Shown here piece after piece: positions 59,888 through 64,000 of a stretch of 64,000 nt of DNA; positions within the stretch are counted from its first letter, which is position 1; each line of letters opens with the position of its first letter. The notes under the pieces were generated by a model, which worked only from the letters and a program-made list of their open reading frames with translations, did no database searches and was not told where the DNA came from. The translations under genes and the position numbers were made by a program. The stretch comes from Paenibacillus sp. XY044 (GTDB lineage: Bacteria > Bacillota > Bacilli > Paenibacillales > Paenibacillaceae). The stretch spans positions 372,001-436,000 of the forward strand of contig NZ_NQMO01000005.1 of the NCBI RefSeq assembly GCF_002257645.1, read 5' to 3'.

Positions 59888-60639
59888 AAAACAACTCTCT
59901 CCCTTTCCACAACTGGTGCATTTGCATGCCGTATCGATTTTTTATACTCGTTCCCGTATTTGGAGAAGCTTGTACGGTACATCTGATGCTCGGAGAGCAT
60001 TTTGGACAGCCAGACCGGAACGGTCTTCTCGGCCTTGACCTCCATCAGCCACTGCCCCCGCTCCATCAGCTGATCGCCGTAATCTCCGGCCTCAAGCGCA
60101 AGGTCGCAGCGCCGCGAGCGGATGTTGGTGTCGAAGGTGATCCGCAGATCCCGGTTTCCCTTGCAAAACAAGGCGATGCGGTCGTATGCCAGATACACCA
60201 TCGGTTTCAGCTCGTACCGGCTCAGAAAATACTCGATTTCGCTGACCACCTGGCGGTTCATGCCCTTCCGGAATTCCGGCGGAACCCCGGTCCGAACGAA
60301 ATCATATGCCTCATGAAGCTTGAGCGAGGTTCTTCTTTTGTTCACCAGGCCGAACACCTTTTTCTTCAGCTCCAGATACACTTTGGCGTCGCTCTCCGGC
60401 ACGCCGTACGACCGGATCCGCAGCTTTTCCCGGTACTTGGGCTTGGCCAAACTCGTACGGATGAGCGTATGATGCTCCGTGTCGTAGTACAGGTTGCTGA
60501 TGGTGTAGAACTTGTTGTCCTTGTTGTTTTCATCCGGTTCCATATATGCCATCAGATCGTTGTAAATGTTGTAAAAAGCCTTGGTGTCCATCAGATACTT
60601 GTTCTCATACCGGTTAAACACTTCAATAGCCATTGTCAT
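59884..60639 (-). CDS. VTC-domain polyphosphate polymerase-like protein
   Basis: A 251-residue tunnel-fold protein of the VTC domain (CYTH-like) class. The basic and acidic tunnel residues are in place: NRYENKYLMD, YYDTEHHTLIRTSLAK, REKLRIRSYG, VYLELKKKV, NKRRTSLKL, and EVKAEKTVPVWL. In yeast Vtc4 this fold makes polyphosphate from ATP. The start is either ATG 60639 (AAAGGAG 4 bp away) or ATG 60633 (10 bp). It is the first gene of the operon with DUF4956 and the lipoprotein, and it has a direct-repeat site upstream shared with CotH. Confidence 0.92.
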   Translation of the reverse strand: MTMAIEVFNRYENKYLMDTKAFYNIYNDLMAYMEPDENNKDNKFYTISNLYYDTEHHTLIRTSLAKPKYREKLRIRSYGVPESDAKVYLELKKKVFGLVNKRRTSLKLHEAYDFVRTGVPPEFRKGMNRQVVSEIEYFLSRYELKPMVYLAYDRIALFCKGNRDLRITFDTNIRSRRCDLALEAGDYGDQLMERGQWLMEVKAEKTVPVWLSKMLSEHQMYRTSFSKYGNEYKKSIRHANAPVVERERVVL

Positions 60640-60693
60640 TTCGCTCCTTTCGTTTATGCAGGTTCACCCGGGCTCATCGCCCTTCATGTTTGT

Positions 60694-60726
60694 AGCTTAA
60701 TGGCTTAACCTTTAACGAATCTTAAA
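60694..60726 (-). promoter_or_regulatory. Response-regulator direct repeat and -10 of the VTC operon
   Basis: In minus orientation TTTAAGATT (60718-60726), CGT, TAAAGGTT (60707-60714) is followed after 7 bp (AAGCCAT) by TAAGCT as a weak -10 (60694-60699). It is 68 nt from the start codon. The box is the same as at the CotH gene. Confidence 0.75.
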
Positions 60727-60850
60727 CATTGCGATAACATTCCGTTTACATTCCGATTACAAAACAAGTGCACCATTGTACAATAGGGAACAAGCGCGGG
60801 TCAGGGCTTAAGCCACCCCAACCGCAGCCCAAGGGGCCGCCGTTCAAGGC

Positions 60851-60884
60851 GTTAAAGGTTGATTAAAGGTTCGCTTCTTATAAT
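60851..60884 (+). promoter_or_regulatory. Response-regulator direct repeat and promoter of the two-component operon
   Basis: TTAAAGGTT (60852-60860), GAT, TAAAGGTT (60864-60871), then 7 bp and a perfect TATAAT (60879-60884). The repeats take the place of a -35, as for OmpR-type activators. It fits autoactivation. Confidence 0.78.
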
Positions 60885-60931
60885 AGTGAGACAATAACGC
60901 TTCGCCAGAAGGTATGAAGGAGATTACGATC

Positions 60932-61609
60932 ATGCGGATATTAATTGTGGAAGATGAGGTCAACCTGGCCGAGGCCCTAACCCAGATTTTGAAAAAAAAC
61001 CATTACTCCGTCGATGCCGTCCATGACGGCCAGACGGGTCTGGATAACGCCCTCAGCGGGATCTACGATCTGCTGCTGCTCGACATTATGCTGCCGGGGA
61101 TGGATGGAATCACGCTGCTGAAGACGATCCGGGCCGAAGGCATCGCGACGCCGGTTATCATGCTTACCGCCAAGGGGGAAATTTCGGATACGATTTCGGG
61201 GCTGGACTGCGGGGCCGACGACTATGTCGCCAAGCCGTTTTCGACGGGCGAGCTGCTTGCCCGGATCCGGGCGGCGCTGCGCCGCAAAGGGGAAGTCGTC
61301 CCCGAAGACGGCCTGAAATTCGGGGATATCGAGCTGAATACATCCACGCTGAAGCTGAGCTGCAACGGCAAGGAGCTGAAGCTGATTTTGAAAGAATGCG
61401 AGCTGCTCGAGCTGCTGATGCTGCGGAAATCGGCGGTCACATCCAAGGAGCAGATGATTGAGAAGCTGTGGGGATTTGACTCCGATGCGGAGCACAACAA
61501 CGTGGAAGTGTATATTTCATTTCTGCGGAAAAAGATCACGTTCCTGAACGCCTCGGTGCGGATCAGCACGATCCGTGGCGTCGGCTATGTATTGGAGGCG
61601 ACTTCTTAA
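60932..61609 (+). CDS. OmpR/PhoB-family response regulator
   Basis: A 225-residue response regulator. The receiver domain has ED at 7-8, phosphoacceptor D51 (LLLLDIMLPGMDG), T near 82 (MLTAKG) and K near 104 (AKPFSTGELL). The C-terminal winged helix (130-225) has VTSKEQMIEKLWGFDSDAEHNNVEVYISFLRKK. The frame opens at 60914, but AAGGAG is followed nine bases later by ATG 60932. Its stop overlaps the kinase start (TAATG). Direct repeats before this gene, the VTC operon and CotH are its likely binding sites. Confidence 0.94.
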   Translation: MRILIVEDEVNLAEALTQILKKNHYSVDAVHDGQTGLDNALSGIYDLLLLDIMLPGMDGITLLKTIRAEGIATPVIMLTAKGEISDTISGLDCGADDYVAKPFSTGELLARIRAALRRKGEVVPEDGLKFGDIELNTSTLKLSCNGKELKLILKECELLELLMLRKSAVTSKEQMIEKLWGFDSDAEHNNVEVYISFLRKKITFLNASVRISTIRGVGYVLEATS

Positions 61610-63003
61610 TGTTCAAGAAGCTGCGCAACCGGTTTCTGCTGATGAACATGGTCATCATCACCATCATCATGCTGGTCGCCTTTGCAACGATTTACGTGAT
61701 TACCTATCAAAACGTGCGCCGCGACATCGGCATGGAACTGGAGCGTGTCTCGGAGTTTTACCATAAGGATGGAGTGCCCGGGAAGCAAAGCCCGGGGAAG
61801 GGCTCCGGGCAGGGCGGGGCCTCGATGGCGCAGACCGGCAGCGGCGGGAAGACGGGCAGCTTGTCCGGCACTGGCAACACCGTCGCCCAGAGCCAGGCTT
61901 CTGCAGGCATCGGCGAGGAGCCGTCCGGCTCGGGAGATATGGATCCGCGCCGTCCCCGGGACGGCGGACAGACGCCGCCGCCGGAACTGTCGGTATCCTT
62001 CGAGCTGAAGACGGACCGGGAATGGAACCTCCTGTCCAAGAACACCCGGTTTGATATGGAGGATACGTTCTATGAGACGGCCAAGGAGGAGGCGGCTTCA
62101 AAGCCCGTCCGCAACGCCCAGTTCACACTGGAGGGAACGCGCTGGGCTTACAGCGTTCAGCAGACTCCGAGCGGCTACTCCATCGTGTTCCTCGACGTGA
62201 CGGCCCAGCTGAAAATCATCACCACCCTGATCTACACCTTTTCCATCGTGGCGCTGGTCATGCTGGCTGTCATCTATCTGACGAGCCGATATTTCGCCAA
62301 CCGGTCCATCGAACCGGTCCGCGAAGCCTTCGACAAGCAGAAGCAGTTTATCGCGGACGCTTCGCATGAGCTGAAGACGCCGCTTGCGGTCATCAACACG
62401 AATGCCGACGTCCTTCTGGCCAACAGCGACGAGTCGATCCGGTCGCAGTCGAAATGGCTGCAGCATATTAAATCAGAGACCGAGCGCATGAAGACGCTCA
62501 CGAACGATCTCTTGTACCTGACTCAGATGGACGATGCGCGGGGCCATATGATCTTCGTGCCGTTTGACCTCAGCGAGGCAGTCGAAAGCGTCATCCTTAC
62601 GATGGAAGCCGTTATTTTCGAAAAGGAGCTGTCCTTCACCTATGATATCGAGCCGCATCTGACCCTGACCGGCAGCAGCGAGCAGATCAAGCAGGTCGTC
62701 ATGATCCTGCTGGACAACGCCGTCAAATATACCAATCCCCGGGGCTCGATCCATCTAAGTTTGAAGAAACAGCATAACCATCAGCTGCTGAGGGTGACGA
62801 ACACGGGCGAGGGCATCGCCCCGGAGCATCTGGACAGCATCTTTGACCGCTTCTACCGCGTCGACGCCTCCCGCTCCCGTAGGCACGGCGGATACGGCCT
62901 TGGCCTGGCGATCGCCAAATCGATCATTGAGCAGCATAAAGGGAAAATATCCGTGAAAAGCGTGCCGAACGAGAAAACGACGTTTGATGTGCAGCTGGGG
63001 TAA
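61609..63003 (+). CDS. Sensor histidine kinase with low-complexity extracellular insert
   Basis: A 464-residue kinase: membrane helix 1 (8-32), extracellular part (33-202), membrane helix 2 (203-226), HisKA with H253 (ADASHELKTPLAV) and HATPase (LLDNAVKYTNP, HGGYGLGLAIAKS). There is no HAMP-like stretch of usual length. The extracellular part includes about 75 residues rich in Gly, Ser, Gln and Pro (54-128), a disordered insert of a kind also found in the DUF4353 lipoprotein of the divergent operon. It phosphorylates the response regulator encoded directly upstream. Confidence 0.94.
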   Translation: MFKKLRNRFLLMNMVIITIIMLVAFATIYVITYQNVRRDIGMELERVSEFYHKDGVPGKQSPGKGSGQGGASMAQTGSGGKTGSLSGTGNTVAQSQASAGIGEEPSGSGDMDPRRPRDGGQTPPPELSVSFELKTDREWNLLSKNTRFDMEDTFYETAKEEAASKPVRNAQFTLEGTRWAYSVQQTPSGYSIVFLDVTAQLKIITTLIYTFSIVALVMLAVIYLTSRYFANRSIEPVREAFDKQKQFIADASHELKTPLAVINTNADVLLANSDESIRSQSKWLQHIKSETERMKTLTNDLLYLTQMDDARGHMIFVPFDLSEAVESVILTMEAVIFEKELSFTYDIEPHLTLTGSSEQIKQVVMILLDNAVKYTNPRGSIHLSLKKQHNHQLLRVTNTGEGIAPEHLDSIFDRFYRVDASRSRRHGGYGLGLAIAKSIIEQHKGKISVKSVPNEKTTFDVQLG

Positions 63004-63168
63004 GCCCTTTTGCCGGCCACGCCACCGTCGAGCCGAATAATGAACGGTCCGTCCGCTTATTGGACAAACTGCATTTTGTCCGGTTACCAGAGCTGCAGCA
63101 GGGTTTGGTTTACTTTGAATTCACAAGGGACCGGCACATGGCCGGGCTATAAACGGTAGTGAATAGCA

Positions 63169-63200
63169 TAAAGGCACCCTTTGGGGTGCCTCCTTTTTTA
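63169..63200 (+). terminator. Terminator of the two-component operon
   Basis: AAAGGCACCC-TTTG-GGGTGCCTCC is followed by TTTTTTAG, about 165 nt past the kinase stop. It may also serve the converging spore protein gene weakly. Confidence 0.82.
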
Positions 63201-63278
63201 GATATAAGAGAAGATAAGCTTCAGAGACTCAGGCTTCCTTTATCGCAAGAGAAGCCGTCATACCACAGCCTAAGCTTG

Positions 63279-63566
63279 TTACTTCTGCCCGTCCTGCTCC
63301 GCCAGCTGCTGCTGGGCCAGCCGGATCATTTCGCGGACCATCGATCCGCCGATTTTACCGCCGACATGGCCGACGGATTCCGTCGTCAGCTCGCCGTTAC
63401 CGTCCGGACTGAGCGGCACGCCGAGCTCTTTGGCGACTTCGTATTTCACGTCATCCGGCCGGTTCGGGTCCACGTCATACCCCTCGCGCCGCATGACTTC
63501 CGCTTTAAAATTCTGCATTCCCCTGGCCACACCAGGCACCGCGTATTTTCGGTTTCTTCTGGACAT
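63279..63566 (-). CDS. Alpha/beta-type small acid-soluble spore protein
   Basis: A 95-residue DNA-protecting spore protein. The two conserved blocks are VKYEVAKELGVPL, which contains the germination-protease site region (K-x-E-x-A-x-E-x-G), and VGGKIGGSMVREMIRLAQQQL. The N-terminus is longer than in classical SspA/B (KYAVPGVARGMQNFKAEVM). ATG 63566 is used (GGAG 11 bases upstream); the frame upstream to 63617 is probably not translated. It would be made in the forespore under sigma-G. It shows that the organism sporulates. Confidence 0.93.
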   Translation of the reverse strand: MSRRNRKYAVPGVARGMQNFKAEVMRREGYDVDPNRPDDVKYEVAKELGVPLSPDGNGELTTESVGHVGGKIGGSMVREMIRLAQQQLAEQDGQK

Positions 63567-63665
63567 TCCTGCTTCATCTCCCCATCGGTTTTCCCTTAAC
63601 ATGCCCGGAGACGGCAAGGGCCATCCTTTATAAATGCTGCCTGATCCTGCCTCCTGTATTAAGGC

Positions 63666-64000
63666 TTATATATGGGGTTTATCCTGGAACGGAATGCCTC
63701 CTTTACGCTGGGCCAAAATTTGCGGAATATGCAGCTCGCGCAGCATAGGGATGACCTCCTGCATGCTGGTTTTGTTGAACTTTTTCAAAATGCTGTTGAT
63801 CTGCGACTTTAACGTGGACGGCTCCACCTGCCGCGCTTTGCAGATTTCCTGGCGGGTGTAGTCCTGCAGGAGCAAATCCAGCACCTCGATTTCGGTCGGC
63901 GTCAGCTTCGTCAGAATATGAAAGTTATGAATCAGGCTGTCCTCCGTCGACTTGATCCGTTTAAACTCCCGGGTGATTTTCCCGGCAATATTGGCATGCA
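63666..64000 (-). CDS. LuxR-type HTH regulator, N-terminus beyond the window edge
   Basis: The visible 111 C-terminal residues include a LuxR/GerE-like helix-turn-helix (LTPTEIEVLDLLLQDYTRQE, then PSTLKSQINSILKKF), preceded by a helical linker. The frame is open to base 64000, so the sensory N-terminus lies outside the window. A GTG at 63884 is inside the DNA-binding domain and is not a start. The regulated genes are unknown. Confidence 0.8.
   Translation of the reverse strand, partial: HANIAGKITREFKRIKSTEDSLIHNFHILTKLTPTEIEVLDLLLQDYTRQEICKARQVEPSTLKSQINSILKKFNKTSMQEVIPMLRELHIPQILAQRKGGIPFQDKPHI

Noticed and set aside
1..64000. Mobile elements, prophage, integron, attachment sites, tRNA or rRNA genes
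   Set aside because: No transposase, integrase, long terminal repeats, cloverleaf or rRNA-like sequence was seen; all large frames fit chromosomal families.

Overview
This window looks like the chromosome of a GC-rich, endospore-forming Firmicute, most probably a Paenibacillus or close relative. The evidence is strong AGGAGG-type ribosome sites, several TTG and GTG starts, an alpha/beta small acid-soluble spore protein, a CotH-family protein, SLH-domain and copper-amine-oxidase-stalk surface proteins, and a YesM/YesN-type two-component pair. I see no phage, IS element, CRISPR array, tRNA or rRNA. It reads as ordinary chromosome rich in transport, sensing and cell-surface genes. The species is inferred, not proven.

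Layout. 1-7.4 kb: an aldo/keto reductase (cut by the window edge), an EamA exporter, an M20 amidohydrolase plus YfcC-type carrier operon with a LysR regulator, and a PTS IIC-like permease with an unusual N-terminal domain. 7.7-11.2 kb: a three-gene acyl operon (thioesterase, FabF-like synthase, acyl-CoA ligase). 11.4-14 kb: an acetyltransferase and two small paralogous Sm-like proteins around a methyltransferase. 14.2-20.1 kb: two divergent sensory operons. One encodes a PAS-like protein and a free-standing cobalamin-binding protein with the W-x9-EH motif of CarH photoreceptors. The other encodes an ABM-fold protein, a small helical protein and a 1207-residue CheB-CheR-PAS-histidine kinase. 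20.3-27.7 kb: a luciferase-like oxidoreductase, a divergent quinone reductase/MarR pair with paired operators, an epimerase, a UDG-like protein, a BASS transporter and an ECF sigma/anti-sigma pair.

27.7-42.2 kb: a secreted CotH-family protein, an NlpC/P60 hydrolase, a sugar MFS porter next to a membrane-anchored sugar-binding protein with YesM/YesN-type kinase and regulator, and a D-threonate-type operon (KdgT-like permease, DUF1537 kinase, PdxA2) with a PrpR_N-type regulator. 42.3-46 kb: an acetyltransferase, two SnoaL-like proteins, an FMN reductase and an ArsR-SRPBCC fusion regulator linked by three similar palindromes. 46-56.5 kb: a 1490-residue lectin/Ig/SLH surface protein, an MHYT-GGDEF-EAL protein, a secreted DUF5050-like protein and small accessory genes.

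56.6-64 kb: a Cthe_2159-like carbohydrate-binding lipoprotein, a DUF4956 membrane protein and a VTC-domain polyphosphate polymerase-like protein in one operon, divergent from an OmpR-type two-component system. The spore protein and a truncated LuxR-type regulator close the window.

The most interesting signal is a near-identical direct repeat, TTTAAGATT-N3-TAAAGGTT, at the same distance upstream of the VTC operon and of the CotH gene 30 kb away, with a variant upstream of the two-component system itself. In all three it lies 7 bp from a -10-like hexamer. This suggests that the response regulator controls a split CotH / VTC / DUF4956 / carbohydrate-binding system. The cobalamin-PAS-CheB/CheR-kinase locus is the second candidate for a little-described system.
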